From Desulfobacterium sp. (GTDB taxonomy: Bacteria; Desulfobacterota; Desulfobacteria; Desulfobacterales; Desulfobacteraceae), in contig JAEINR010000047.1 of assembly GCA_016342325.1 (NCBI GenBank), forward strand, positions 1-48,969: 48,969 bases of DNA, read 5' to 3'. Below are positions 9,268 through 18,645 of the stretch, in pieces. The notes beneath the pieces were generated by a model. The model did no database searches. It worked only from the letters and a program-made list of their open reading frames with translations, and was not told where the DNA came from. The position numbers and the translations under genes were made by a program. Position 1 is the stretch's first letter; the number at the start of each line of letters is the position of its first letter.

Positions 9268-10290
9268 ACAAAAGAGCCAAAGAGAATCGGAGTCGTGGGA
9301 GCAGGCAGCTGGGGCACGGCCCTTGCCAACCTCCTTGCAATAAAAGGGTACACCATCGACCTGTGGGCCTATGAAACCGAGGTGAAGCAGGACATCCTGG
9401 AACACCGGGAAAACAAGCTGTTTCTTCCCGGTGTCACCCTGTCCGACCGTATCGTTCCCTCCAACGATCTTGAAACGGTGGTGAAAAACAACGAAATCAT
9501 CCTCATCGTCGTCCCCTCCCACACCATGCGAAGTGTGGCCGAACAGATGGCCAGCCACATCTCCAAGGAAACCATCATCATCACGGCATCCAAGGGGATC
9601 GAAGACGGAACCTACCTCACCATGTTCGGGGTTCTGGAACAGAGCCTTCCCACCCTGGACTCGGACAATCTCGTGGTCCTGTCCGGCCCGAGCTTTGCCA
9701 AGGAGGTGGCAGACAAGGTTCCCACGGCCATCAGCATTGCCTCTAAAAACATTGAGGTGGCCACCCATGTCCAGCACATTTTTTCCACGGACTATTTCAG
9801 GGTCTATGTCAATGACGATCCCATCGGGCTTGAGCTCGGGGGGGCCGTGAAAAACATCATCGCCATTGCCGCAGGCTTTGTGGACGGCATGGAGTTGGGC
9901 CTCAACACCCGGGCAGCCGTCATCACCCGGGGACTTGCCGAGATCAGGCGGCTTGGCATGAAAATGGGGGCCAATCCCCACACCTTTTCCGGGCTCTCCG
10001 GGGTGGGGGACCTCATCCTCACCTGCACTGGCGACCTGAGCCGTAACTACACCGTGGGAAAGGAGCTGGGCCAGGGCAAAACCATTGCCGAAATCCAGGC
10101 CAAACGGCGCACCGTGGCCGAAGGGGTGAGAAACACCAAATCAGTGTATAACCTTGCTAAAAAGCTCGGCATCGATCTTCCCATCATCAACGAGGTGTAC
10201 AAGGCGCTCTATGAGGGTTCCACCCCGGAGAAAGCGGTGAAGCGCCTCATGACCCGACCATTGGGCCACGAAACAAGCGAACTTTTTTAG
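9256..10290 (+). CDS. gpsA: Glycerol-3-phosphate dehydrogenase [NAD(P)+]
   Basis: A 344-aa cytoplasmic enzyme that reduces dihydroxyacetone phosphate to sn-glycerol 3-phosphate for phospholipid synthesis. The N-terminal Rossmann motif is IGVVGAGSWGTALA. Family blocks follow: VLSGPSFAKEVA, GGAVKNIIAIAAGFVDG with the catalytic Lys, and the substrate block GLSGVGDLILTCTGDLSRN. The length is normal. The ATG follows AGGAAGATATA. tatD begins 3 nt after the stop, so the two are surely cotranscribed. Confidence 0.97.
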   Translation: MDKRTKEPKRIGVVGAGSWGTALANLLAIKGYTIDLWAYETEVKQDILEHRENKLFLPGVTLSDRIVPSNDLETVVKNNEIILIVVPSHTMRSVAEQMASHISKETIIITASKGIEDGTYLTMFGVLEQSLPTLDSDNLVVLSGPSFAKEVADKVPTAISIASKNIEVATHVQHIFSTDYFRVYVNDDPIGLELGGAVKNIIAIAAGFVDGMELGLNTRAAVITRGLAEIRRLGMKMGANPHTFSGLSGVGDLILTCTGDLSRNYTVGKELGQGKTIAEIQAKRRTVAEGVRNTKSVYNLAKKLGIDLPIINEVYKALYEGSTPEKAVKRLMTRPLGHETSELF

Positions 10291-10293
10291 GGA

Positions 10294-11082
10294 ATGAAAC
10301 GGTTTGACGCCCACTGCCACCTCCAGGACAAGCGTCTCACCCAAAGGCTTTCCCAGGTCATCCAAAACTGGAGCCGTTCCGGGGGCGGGTTTCTCGTCTC
10401 CTGCGGGACACAGGAGTCGGACTGGGAGGATCTCATGGCCATTGCCGGGAAGACAGACACGGTTCTTCCCTGCTTCGGTATCCACCCCTGGTACGTGGGT
10501 ACCTTGTCCCCCACCTGGCAAGAAAACCTGGGACGCTATTTAGGGCGCATTCCCTCCGGGGTTGGCGAAATCGGTCTCGACTTCACCCGCACCGCCCCGG
10601 ACCGGCAATTACAGGAAGCCATATTTGTAAGCCAGCTTGCCATGGCTCAGGCCTTACGACTTCCCGTATCCATTCACATTCGAAAAGCCTGGGACAGCTT
10701 CATCCGAATCCTGAAGCATATGGGCCCCCTGGCCGGGGGGGGACTCATCCACTCCTTTTCCGGATCCTGTGACATGGTTCCCCTGTTTGAGCGCTACAAT
10801 CTCCATATTTCGTTTTCAGGCGCTGTTACCAACCCCCACAACAAAAAGGTCGGCAAGGCCGTAAAAGCGGTCTCCCCGGGCCGCCTTCTCATCGAAACGG
10901 ACAGCCCGGACCTTCTGCCAAGGCTGCCTGTTCCTTGTAAGGACAAGATCAACACCCCGGCAAACCTCCTGGTCATCGCAGACGCTGTGGCAAGCCGCCT
11001 CAAGAAGCCCACAAGCACCCTGGTTCAGCAGACCTTTGACAACGGCACCCGATTGTTCAACCGGCTCACCACTCCTGTTTGA
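10294..11082 (+). CDS. TatD-family metal-dependent hydrolase/DNase
   Basis: A 262-aa TIM-barrel enzyme of the TatD family (putative 3'-5' exonuclease or D-aminoacyl-tRNA-type hydrolase). Metal ligands are visible as FDAHCHLQ at the start, the Glu in GVGEIGLDF, the His in VSIHIRKAW, the His in LIHSFSG and the Asp in IETDSPDLLP. The family is usually about 255-265 residues, so this is full length. It is coupled to gpsA. Its last 17 bp overlap the 3' end of the convergent acyl-CoA ligase gene. Confidence 0.9.
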   Translation: MKRFDAHCHLQDKRLTQRLSQVIQNWSRSGGGFLVSCGTQESDWEDLMAIAGKTDTVLPCFGIHPWYVGTLSPTWQENLGRYLGRIPSGVGEIGLDFTRTAPDRQLQEAIFVSQLAMAQALRLPVSIHIRKAWDSFIRILKHMGPLAGGGLIHSFSGSCDMVPLFERYNLHISFSGAVTNPHNKKVGKAVKAVSPGRLLIETDSPDLLPRLPVPCKDKINTPANLLVIADAVASRLKKPTSTLVQQTFDNGTRLFNRLTTPV

Positions 11083-12703
11083 ACATCCCTTCGACCCGCA
11101 ACACATTTCGGTCGAATTTCCCAATGCCGGTCTTGGGAATCTCGTCCACAAACTCGACAATTTCCGGCACCTTATAGGCGGCAAGCTGGCGTCTGCAATG
11201 CTCCCTGACCTGGTACACGGTGAGGGAGGTTTCAGGCTTGAGCACCACATAGGTCTTCACCGTCTCCCCGCTTGTCTCGTGGGGCACGCCCACGGTGCAG
11301 GCCTCCTGGATATTATCCAGCTGGTACACCACCTCGTCAATCTCCCTTGGATAGACATTGAATCCGCCCCGGATCACCACATCCCTTTTACGATCCAGGA
11401 CATGGAGAAACCCCTCCTCGTCCATGCAACCGATATCCCCGGTATAGAAGTACCCGTCATCGGTAAAAGCAAGTTCGGTTTCCCCAGGATTGTTCCAGTA
11501 CTCTTCCATGATCTGGGGGCCCTTGGCAACGATCTCACCCCGCTCACCCACGGGCATCTCAAATCGGCCGCTCTCGGTATCAACGATCTTCACCACGGTG
11601 TTTGGCAACGGCAGGCCAACACTTCCCTCCTTGATATTACCCACAGGATTCATGGTGATGAGGTTGGTGGTTTCCGAAGAACCATACCCCTCCATGACCG
11701 CCGCACCGGAAAGCGCCTTGAGTCGTCGCATCTCCTCCAGGGGAAGGGCAGCCGCTCCGCAGAAAAAGCCCTTAATCTTGTTAAGCTTTGAATCCGGGGT
11801 GTCCGGGTGGTTGATCAACAGATTGACAAGCCGGGGCACGGTGCACCAGATGGTGGGTTCATGGCGGTTGATATTGTGCAGAATAACATCCGGATCCGGC
11901 TTTGCCACCAGGATGATGGTGCCCCCGCCAAAAAGGGTCAAGTTCACGTTGGTGTTCCATCCGTACACATGGAACAGAGGGATAACGCACAAATTTCGTA
12001 TCTCTTCCGGGGGACAGGCACCGGCAATCCAGGTACCGTACTGGCGGCACATGGTCATGATATTGCGGTTGGTCAGACAGCACGCCTTGGAGACCCCGGT
12101 GGTCCCTCCGGTATACTGGAGCATGGCAACATCCCCGGGAGAGATCTCAACCTCGGGTTCCCCAGCTGAAGCGGCCCCAAGAAGGGTGTCAAAATCAAAC
12201 ACCGAATCGGTCTCCTCCACGGATGCTTCCGCCCTGGGGGTCACAACGACCACGGTTTTCAACAGACAGTCGGGGTCCTTCTGAAGGTCAAAAGCCTTTT
12301 CTGCCACCCGGGTGTAGGCAATGAGCGTTGTCGCCCCGGAGTCGTTGATCTGCTGTTTCAGCTCCGGTACCGTATAGAGCGTGTTGAGGCCCACATTGAC
12401 GGTACCGGCCTTGTAGCCTGCCTGGATGGCAATGACATGCTGGGGCACATTGGGCATGAGAAAAGCGATCCTGTCGCCCTTTTTCACCCCTAGGGATCCA
12501 AGGCCATTGGCCAGCCGGCAGGCCAACGCGTTGACCATGGCGTAGGAGAGGCTCTCTTCGTTGAAGATCAGATAGGGTTTGTCCGGAAACCGCCCCACAT
12601 TTTCCTTGAAAAAGTCTCGTACGGGCCTGTCGGGAATCTCGATATCATGGGGGATTCCCTTGTCATAACTCTTAAGCCAAAACCTTTTCTCATACTGTGA
12701 CAT
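11066..12703 (-). CDS. Long-chain-type fatty acid-CoA ligase (AMP-forming)
   Basis: A 545-aa ANL-superfamily adenylating enzyme that activates a carboxylic acid, probably a fatty acid, to its CoA thioester. The P-loop-like motif is MLQYTGGTTGVSKA, the A5 motif GYGSSETT, and the hinge block YTGDIGCMDEEGFLHVLDRKRDVVIRGG. The C-terminal catalytic Lys lies in PKTGIGKFDR. AAGGAG precedes the ATG by 6 nt. It is divergent from the XRE-cupin gene, with 187 bp between them. Growth on fatty acids would fit, but the substrate chain length cannot be read from the sequence. Confidence 0.9.
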   Translation of the reverse strand: MSQYEKRFWLKSYDKGIPHDIEIPDRPVRDFFKENVGRFPDKPYLIFNEESLSYAMVNALACRLANGLGSLGVKKGDRIAFLMPNVPQHVIAIQAGYKAGTVNVGLNTLYTVPELKQQINDSGATTLIAYTRVAEKAFDLQKDPDCLLKTVVVVTPRAEASVEETDSVFDFDTLLGAASAGEPEVEISPGDVAMLQYTGGTTGVSKACCLTNRNIMTMCRQYGTWIAGACPPEEIRNLCVIPLFHVYGWNTNVNLTLFGGGTIILVAKPDPDVILHNINRHEPTIWCTVPRLVNLLINHPDTPDSKLNKIKGFFCGAAALPLEEMRRLKALSGAAVMEGYGSSETTNLITMNPVGNIKEGSVGLPLPNTVVKIVDTESGRFEMPVGERGEIVAKGPQIMEEYWNNPGETELAFTDDGYFYTGDIGCMDEEGFLHVLDRKRDVVIRGGFNVYPREIDEVVYQLDNIQEACTVGVPHETSGETVKTYVVLKPETSLTVYQVREHCRRQLAAYKVPEIVEFVDEIPKTGIGKFDRNVLRVEGMFKQEW

Positions 12704-12890
12704 GACGCTCTCCTTTATACATTCAATGGCAAAACTCGAAATTGAAGGACTGCTTTGTTCCTATGCATATGGATTGTTCAAGTCAAGGAAAAAATCTTTT
12801 TCTAAAATCTATTGTCAGATCTCTGTTCACCTGCTAAAGCTTCTAATTTATTTTTAATCATTTGAATCAACCCCCATAGAGGAACCGACT

Positions 12891-13451
12891 ATGAAGAGTA
12901 CAACGCCTGTCTACAAGGAGATTGCCGCAAGACTCCAAGGCCTCAGGGACGCTGTGGACATCACCACCAAAGAGATGGCAGAAAAGCTTAACATGACCGA
13001 ACAGAGCATCATCGACTATGAATCCGGCACCATGGATATCCCGGTCAGCTACCTCTTTTCCGTTGCAAAGACCTTCAACATGGACCCCACCGTGCTCATG
13101 TCAGGGGATGAATCCCATCTTCACAACTACTCCCTTGTCAAGCAGGGCAACGTGATGGCAGTGGAGCGGCGCAAGGACTACGACTACCACAGCCTTGCCT
13201 ACCGGTTCTCCGGCAGAAAAATGGAACCCTTCCGGGTGATTGTCCCCCCCAAGACCAAGGAGGAACTCACCTTTAACGACCACCCGGGACAGGAGTTCAT
13301 CCACATCCTGGACGGCCGGCTCGAAGTGGTTCTGGGGGAGGAGACCATTATCATGGAACCCGGAGACAGTCTTTACTTTAACTCACACATTCCCCATGCC
13401 ATGCGGGGACTTGACCAAAAAAATGCCACCTTTCTGGATGTGCTTGCATAA
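12891..13451 (+). CDS. XRE-family regulator with C-terminal cupin domain
   Basis: A 186-aa DNA-binding protein. A helix-turn-helix occupies about residues 8-65 (MAEKLNMTEQSIIDYESG), and a cupin_2 sensor domain about 110-183 (GQEFIHILDGRLEVVLGEE, LEPGD-like MEPGDSLYFNSHIPHAMRG). Proteins of this layout usually sense a small ligand and repress nearby genes. It lies between two acyl-CoA ligase genes: divergent from one and 70 bp upstream of the other in the same direction. It is therefore the likely regulator of both; this is inference from context. GAGGA precedes the ATG. Confidence 0.88.
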   Translation: MKSTTPVYKEIAARLQGLRDAVDITTKEMAEKLNMTEQSIIDYESGTMDIPVSYLFSVAKTFNMDPTVLMSGDESHLHNYSLVKQGNVMAVERRKDYDYHSLAYRFSGRKMEPFRVIVPPKTKEELTFNDHPGQEFIHILDGRLEVVLGEETIIMEPGDSLYFNSHIPHAMRGLDQKNATFLDVLA

Positions 13452-13521
13452 GCTAACCCGAACACCCTATAGATATGGAAAGCCCCGGTCTTATCAATTT
13501 TTAACATGGAGTTAATCTTGT

Positions 13522-15159
13522 ATGAAAAAACTAAAGCCTGAAACCTATGACGAGTTCGTCCGGGACTATTCGGTCGATGTACCGGAAAATTACAATTTTG
13601 CCTTTGATTTCATCGATGAAACAGCAAAAGAAAGCCCGGGCAGACCTGCAATGATCCACGTGGACAACCAGGGAAACAGCCGCAACTTTGACCTGGCATA
13701 TTTTTCAACCACCTCGGCGAGACTTGCCAACGCCCTTACGGACCAGGGCATTGCCAAGGGCGACAAGGTGATGATTCTCCTCTATCGACGGGTGGAGTTC
13801 TGGGTAACCATGCTTGCCCTGCACAAGATCGGGGCCGTTGCCATCCCTTCCCCGTTCCTCCTGACCGAAAAGGACATTGAGTACAGGGTCAACTTTGCTG
13901 GCATCCGGGGCATCATTGCCGAACACACCCTGACCCCCACCGTGGACAAGGCCAAGGCCCACTGCCCGGGCCTGGGCATCTTCCTGGAGGTGGGCAAAGA
14001 GACCCCCTCCCCTGGCTGGAATGACTACGACACCCTGGTTGCCGACGCCTCGGACAGCTTCCTGAAACCCGCCGATTGTGCGGGCGGTGACGATCCCCTT
14101 CTCATCTTTTTCTCCTCAGGCACCACTGGCGCCCCAAAGATGGTGGCCCACTCCCACACCTACCCCCTGGGACACGTGCCCACGGGAATCTACTGGCACG
14201 ATCTCGAGCCCGGAGATATTCAGCTCACCCTGGCCGATACCGGATGGGGCAAGGCGGTCTGGGGGAAATTCTACAGCCAGTGGATGGCGGAAGCCACGGT
14301 GTTTGTCTACGATTTCAGGGGGAAATTTGATCAGGGAAAACTCCTTGAGATGATGGCCGAGCACAAGGTGACCACCTTTTGCGCCCCGCCCACAGTCTAT
14401 CGTTTCATGATCCAGGAAGATCTCTCAAAATACGATCTCTCACACCTGAAACACTGCACCACCGCAGGCGAGCTATTAAACGACAGCGTGTTCCACACCT
14501 GGAAAAAGGCAACGGGCCTGTCCATCTATGAGGGCTACGGCCAGACCGAGACAACCCTGCTGCTTGCGACCTTTCACTTTATGGAGCCCAAACCCGGCTC
14601 TGTGGGCCGTCCGGTTCCCGGCTTTACCCTTGATCTCCTGGACGGGGACGGAGGGATCTGCCCCCCCGGCGTCGAGGGCGAAATCTGCATCAAATTAGAC
14701 GACGCAAGACCCATTGGTCTTTTCAACGGCTATGTCCTGGAAGAAGAGAAAACAGCCAAGGCATGCAGGGACGGCTACTACCACACCGGAGACAAGGCAT
14801 GGATGGATGAGGACGGCTACTTCTGGTTCCTGGGAAGGGTGGACGATCTGATCAAGAGTTCCGGCTACAGGATCGGTCCCTTTGAGGTGGAAAGCGCACT
14901 TGTGGCCCATGATGCCGTACTGGAGGCAGCAGTCACCGGAGTTCCGGACGATGTCAGGGGCCAGGCAGTAAAGGCGACTGTGGTTCTCAACGACGGGTTT
15001 ACCCCTTCTGAAGCGCTGACAAAAGAGCTCCAGAATTTTGTAAAAAAAGTCACGGCCCCTTACAAATACCCCCGGGTCATCGACTATATTGATGAGCTTC
15101 CCAAGACCATCAGCGGAAAGATCAAACGGGCCGAGATTCGGGCAAAAGACAACGCCTGA
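13522..15159 (+). CDS. Acyl-CoA synthetase, ACSM/medium-chain or acetate-CoA-ligase-like
   Basis: A 545-aa AMP-forming acyl-CoA ligase, distantly related to the divergent ligase at 11066 and of a different subgroup. Motifs: FFSSGTTGAPKM (nucleotide), the DTGWGKAVWG block typical of ACSM/Acs enzymes, YEGYGQTETT, YYHTGDKAWMDEDGYFWFLGRVDD, and the final Lys in LPKTISGKIKR. The likely substrates are medium-chain or aromatic acids. GGAG precedes the ATG by 9 nt. It follows the XRE-cupin gene in the same direction and ends at a bidirectional hairpin. Confidence 0.88.
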   Translation: MKKLKPETYDEFVRDYSVDVPENYNFAFDFIDETAKESPGRPAMIHVDNQGNSRNFDLAYFSTTSARLANALTDQGIAKGDKVMILLYRRVEFWVTMLALHKIGAVAIPSPFLLTEKDIEYRVNFAGIRGIIAEHTLTPTVDKAKAHCPGLGIFLEVGKETPSPGWNDYDTLVADASDSFLKPADCAGGDDPLLIFFSSGTTGAPKMVAHSHTYPLGHVPTGIYWHDLEPGDIQLTLADTGWGKAVWGKFYSQWMAEATVFVYDFRGKFDQGKLLEMMAEHKVTTFCAPPTVYRFMIQEDLSKYDLSHLKHCTTAGELLNDSVFHTWKKATGLSIYEGYGQTETTLLLATFHFMEPKPGSVGRPVPGFTLDLLDGDGGICPPGVEGEICIKLDDARPIGLFNGYVLEEEKTAKACRDGYYHTGDKAWMDEDGYFWFLGRVDDLIKSSGYRIGPFEVESALVAHDAVLEAAVTGVPDDVRGQAVKATVVLNDGFTPSEALTKELQNFVKKVTAPYKYPRVIDYIDELPKTISGKIKRAEIRAKDNA

Positions 15160-15183
15160 TCCCATCAGCACCATTGCCCTCCG

Positions 15184-15211
15184 GGTCCGATCCATCGGGC
15201 CCGGACGGACC
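15184..15211. terminator. Probable bidirectional terminator hairpin
   Basis: GGTCCG (15184-15189) pairs with CGGACC (15206-15211), and the loop is GC-rich with further inner pairing. It sits between the convergent acyl-CoA ligase and the Cys-rich protein gene. There is no strong T tract. Confidence 0.5.
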
Positions 15212-15212
15212 A

Positions 15213-15734
15213 TCACCTGAGCGCTGCGATGAATTCGGCTTCCATTGCGATTCGATTTGCCTTGATCCCGGCAAGGAGCGCCTCAAACGCCGGCCTGGCT
15301 CCAGGGCCCTCCCCCGCCATCACCCTTATCTGGTCCGGACAACAGTACCAGGTGCAGAGAAAGGGGCGATGCAACCGCTCAAGGGTGCATCCCGTGGGGG
15401 AGAGGCAGGAGCAGGCGCCGTTCAACCCCCGGGTGATCTGGCTGACCGGAAACCTTCCAAAATTCAGATAGATGAAGAGAAGATCCCTGAAATCAAACCA
15501 TACCGTGGCCCTGGTGCAACAGATATCGTCGCAGACCGGGCAGGTCTGGTTTGCAAGCCCCTCTATAAGGGCAGAGATCTCCATCAGATCCTGCTTGACA
15601 TCCCTTGCAAGCATCCGTGCGTTTTCTAACATCTCCCAACTGTGCTGTGTTGAGATTTCTATGGATTGGAGAGCCTGATTCCACTCTTCGGGAATCTTCC
15701 ATGGAGGGATCTCAGGCCCGGCAGGATGGTCCAT
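15213..15734 (-). CDS. Cysteine-rich protein of unknown function
   Basis: 173 aa with no signal peptide. The N-terminal third is helical. It is followed by clustered cysteines: CPVCDDICC near residue 65, CSCLSPTGC near 108, and CTWYCC near 127. The spacing resembles Fe-S or Zn binding proteins of the YkgJ kind, though the YkgJ signature is not exact. It starts 5 nt after the stop of yhbY, so the two form one transcription unit. AGGGG precedes the ATG. Metal binding is an inference from the Cys pattern only. Confidence 0.7.
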   Translation of the reverse strand: MDHPAGPEIPPWKIPEEWNQALQSIEISTQHSWEMLENARMLARDVKQDLMEISALIEGLANQTCPVCDDICCTRATVWFDFRDLLFIYLNFGRFPVSQITRGLNGACSCLSPTGCTLERLHRPFLCTWYCCPDQIRVMAGEGPGARPAFEALLAGIKANRIAMEAEFIAALR

Positions 15735-15739
15735 GGCCC

Positions 15740-16048
15740 CTATCCGGGAATTCGGATGACCCGTTTTTCCGTTTCCCTGTGCTCACGGTAGTAGATGGCA
15801 ACATGGCCGATGAGGCCTGCAAGAATAGATGAGGTTGCCGTTTCGATCTCCTGGGCAAGGACGGTCTTAACCTTTTTCTCCTTGTAATCGATAAACTTGA
15901 CCTTGATCAGCTCACTGGCGTCAAGGGCCTCGCTTACCTCGTGGATCAATGCATCCGTAAGTCCCTTCTGGCCAACAAAGGCAGACGGCTTAATATCGTG
16001 GGCAAGTCCCCTCAGGTATTTTCTCTGTGATCCTTTTAATTCCTTCAC
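15740..16048 (-). CDS. yhbY: YhbY/CRM-domain RNA-binding protein
   Basis: A small ribosome-assembly factor of the CRS1-YhbY family, which binds pre-50S particles. The product MKELKGSQRKYLRGLAHDIK is followed by PSAFVGQKGLTDALIHEV and the GxxG-type core of the CRM fold. With a GTG start at 16048 the length is 102 aa, close to E. coli YhbY (97). The upstream AAGGATAAGGAAACA supports this choice. A longer TTG-started form (16078) is possible. It is divergent from the gene at 16304. Confidence 0.88.
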   Translation of the reverse strand: MKELKGSQRKYLRGLAHDIKPSAFVGQKGLTDALIHEVSEALDASELIKVKFIDYKEKKVKTVLAQEIETATSSILAGLIGHVAIYYREHRETEKRVIRIPG

Positions 16049-16303
16049 TGTTTCCTTATCCTTAAAGTTATAACTCAAAATAATGATTCTAAACTTATAT
16101 AGATATTATATTCTTAAACAAAGAACAACACTATTCTACATTGGGACCCAATTAATTTTATCCGGCCCATTGCCGATCCGTCCCGGGTTGGGTTGCTTTT
16201 TGAAGGCGCCTCCGCTAAAGTGCTCTACAGGACAAGGGATATTCCAGGTGGCAGCCTTGCTGGAAACAAACAAGGCGTCACGACCACAACAGGTGAGGAC
16301 CCA

Positions 16304-17179
16304 ATGGCGGATGGCAAAGAATTAGATATCATTACGGCGCCCTTTATTTCGAACAGCAAACTCGAAGGGCTTAACTTTCTAAGAACGCCTGCAACCGGTT
16401 GTTTCAGGCGACACTTTCGGGGAGGCCTGCGCTCCCATCTTTTTGAATTGATCCAGGCCAAGGATCTTGAAGCCGAGCAAACAGGAAAGGTCATCGACAA
16501 CATCCGGCAGTTTCCCAGGGCCATGCCCTCACGGATGCTCAGGGTGCTTCGAACCCGGTTCGACTCTTTGGACCAGGCCCTTAAGGAGATCGAAAAGTAC
16601 AGACTCCTCCTGGAAATCCTTGGCCCCGACCTTGTTGCAAGAAGCGAGGAGTTCATTGTCGAATACCAGGGATGTGGCCAGAAGGAGATCCTGCTATGCG
16701 GTCTCCAGGAGTATATCAAGGGAACGATTCTCGATCCCTGGCACCTTGCCGGAAGAGACGCCCTCAAGCACTTCTACAGACCCAATGCCACCACCCCTTG
16801 CCACGGGTTTATCGCCAGGGCGACAAGGGAAATCAAAACCTTTGTTGGGGCCGTAAGAACCATGATCCATACCACAGGGCATATTCCGGACCTTGCAGGT
16901 GTCGGCAACCTCATGCTGACCCCTGAAGGCAGGTTAAAGCTTGTGGACATCAACAACATCATTGAAATAAAACAGACCGCATCCATCCCCCTGGACGACA
17001 GGGGCTACCCCTGCTGCGACAAGTCCATGGAAGTTCTCTTCATCCTTGAGCAGAAGATCCTTCAACAGCCGATTTCCATGGACGACCCCCTCCATGAACG
17101 GTTCTTCACCCCGGAAAGAAGAGAAGAGGTCAAAACCCTTGAACAGGCCTTTTACAAGCGCCTCAATAAAATTCCATGA
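16304..17179 (+). CDS. Hypothetical protein with a kinase-fold-like C-terminal part
   Basis: 291 aa; I do not recognise the family. An Arg-rich N-terminal part is followed by a region that reads like a degenerate protein-kinase or LPS-kinase lobe. VGNLMLTPEGRLKLVDINN resembles the catalytic-loop Asn and metal-binding Asp block of such folds, and EYIKGTILDPW may correspond to the hinge. The ATG at 16304 is preceded by AGGTGAGG at about 6 nt; the frame stays open to a TTG at 16193. The 3' end overlaps the convergent MBL-hydrolase gene by 17 bp. Kinase activity is speculation. Confidence 0.6.
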   Translation: MADGKELDIITAPFISNSKLEGLNFLRTPATGCFRRHFRGGLRSHLFELIQAKDLEAEQTGKVIDNIRQFPRAMPSRMLRVLRTRFDSLDQALKEIEKYRLLLEILGPDLVARSEEFIVEYQGCGQKEILLCGLQEYIKGTILDPWHLAGRDALKHFYRPNATTPCHGFIARATREIKTFVGAVRTMIHTTGHIPDLAGVGNLMLTPEGRLKLVDINNIIEIKQTASIPLDDRGYPCCDKSMEVLFILEQKILQQPISMDDPLHERFFTPERREEVKTLEQAFYKRLNKIP

Positions 17180-17861
17180 CCGAGCACCACCGCTCATATT
17201 CGGTTGCAACCGGAAGGCCATGCTTTGCCATGGCCGCCACCAGGGTGGGGTGGTTGAACCGCAAATAGGGATTGACCTTGAACTCATCCGCCAGGGTGGA
17301 GACCACATGACCGGAATCGTATTTGTCAAGATAGGCGTCAATATCGGGGTTGTCCGGCTCAATGGTTCTTGCAAAGGCCATGGACGCCCTGACATAGTCG
17401 TGGCCGGCATAGATCAAACTCTCCCCGGGGAACGAAGTCAGCAATTTGATGGAGCGAAAGAACCCCTCCAAATCCTCGGAGAAACTATTGCCCACGGTGC
17501 CGTTAAACAGGGTATCGCCGGTGATGAGACGGTGATCTGCCTTAAAACTCAGGCAGTCATCCATGTGTCCCGGAGTGTGAAATACAAGCAGACGCTCCCC
17601 GTCGATTTCAATGAACTTGCGCTCTTTTAAGGCGCTGCAATCCAGAAATTTCGCCCCGGTTTGCCCAAGCATCTCCCTGTTTCCCTGGACATGGTCATAA
17701 TGGGAGTGGGTATTGGTCACGATTTCAATGGTCACTCCCCTGGCCTTGGCAAAGGCAATCATCTCGTCCGGGGCACCCGGATCAATGGCAACGGCATGGT
17801 CGGTTCCGTAGATAAGGTATCCCAGATTGTCAGAAGAGTAGCTAAACTGCCGGACTTCCAT
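17163..17861 (-). CDS. Metallo-beta-lactamase-fold hydrolase, glyoxalase II-like
   Basis: 232 aa, cytoplasmic. The metal-binding signature is THSHYDHVQG, followed by the His in FHTPGHMDDC, the Asp in ITGDTLFNG and the His in YAGHDY. This is the usual set for dinuclear Zn or Fe MBL enzymes. The C-terminus (NPYLRFNHP) resembles the glyoxalase II C-terminal helix region, where members often bind a thioester substrate. GGAGG lies 6 nt before the ATG at 17861. The frame could start at 17915 but lacks a ribosome site there. It is divergent from the LOG gene. Confidence 0.88.
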   Translation of the reverse strand: MEVRQFSYSSDNLGYLIYGTDHAVAIDPGAPDEMIAFAKARGVTIEIVTNTHSHYDHVQGNREMLGQTGAKFLDCSALKERKFIEIDGERLLVFHTPGHMDDCLSFKADHRLITGDTLFNGTVGNSFSEDLEGFFRSIKLLTSFPGESLIYAGHDYVRASMAFARTIEPDNPDIDAYLDKYDSGHVVSTLADEFKVNPYLRFNHPTLVAAMAKHGLPVATEYERWCSVMEFY

Positions 17862-18045
17862 GTTCATCCTCCGTGATGTTAATATAAGTCGATCCAATTT
17901 TCCCGTGGGGCGCAATCGTTATTTTCTTGCATTTCAAATTTAAACAGGGTATCAGGCCCAGATCATTTTGTCTGGAACCATCTTCGATTTTTGGAAATAC
18001 CATGAAACCGATTCAGATACAAACATTATAGAAAACGAGGAACCA

Positions 18046-18645
18046 ATGAAGTCAATTTGCGTGTTCTGCGGATCCAGCCCGGGAAGAGACCCCCAGTATA
18101 TCGAAACCGCCGTCAAACTTGGAATAACCCTTGCCCAGAAAAATATCAGGCTCGTCTACGGCGGCGCAAGCGTCGGCACCATGGGAGCCACCGCAGCTTC
18201 CACCCTGGAAAACGGCGGCAGTGTCACCGGGGTGATCACCAAACAACTCGTTACCATGGAGGTGGCCAACACAGACCTTGCCGATCTGAGAATCGTTGAC
18301 ACCATGCACGATAGAAAGGCCATGATGGCATCGCTCTCCGACGGGTTCATCGCGCTTCCAGGCGGATTCGGCACCATCGAAGAGCTGTTCGAGGCCATCA
18401 CCTGGGCCCAGCTCGGAATACAGAAAAAGCCCTGCGGCATCCTGAACGTGGGCGGCTACTACGACAAGCTCCTGGGGTTCATCGACCACATGATCGACCA
18501 TGAATTTGTCAAATCAGATTACCGGGAACTCATCAAGGTCGATGACACCCCCGAAGGGCTGATCGAACAATTCTACGACTACACCCCCGTGACCGTTGAC
18601 AAGGCCAAATGGGCGCTGTCGACCACCCGTCCGGTTCTCAAATAG
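18046..18645 (+). CDS. LOG-family (TIGR00730) nucleotide 5'-monophosphate phosphoribohydrolase-like protein
   Basis: 199 aa, Rossmann-like. The opening ICVFCGSSPG, the block LVYGGASVGTMG and the motif PGGFGTIEELFE are diagnostic of LOG/Ppn-type proteins, which cleave nucleoside monophosphates or cytokinin ribotides. The ATG at 18046 sits after GAGGAACC; the frame extends upstream without support. A CTGGGG...CCCCAG hairpin 7-40 nt after the stop may act as a terminator but has no T tract. Confidence 0.9.
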   Translation: MKSICVFCGSSPGRDPQYIETAVKLGITLAQKNIRLVYGGASVGTMGATAASTLENGGSVTGVITKQLVTMEVANTDLADLRIVDTMHDRKAMMASLSDGFIALPGGFGTIEELFEAITWAQLGIQKKPCGILNVGGYYDKLLGFIDHMIDHEFVKSDYRELIKVDDTPEGLIEQFYDYTPVTVDKAKWALSTTRPVLK

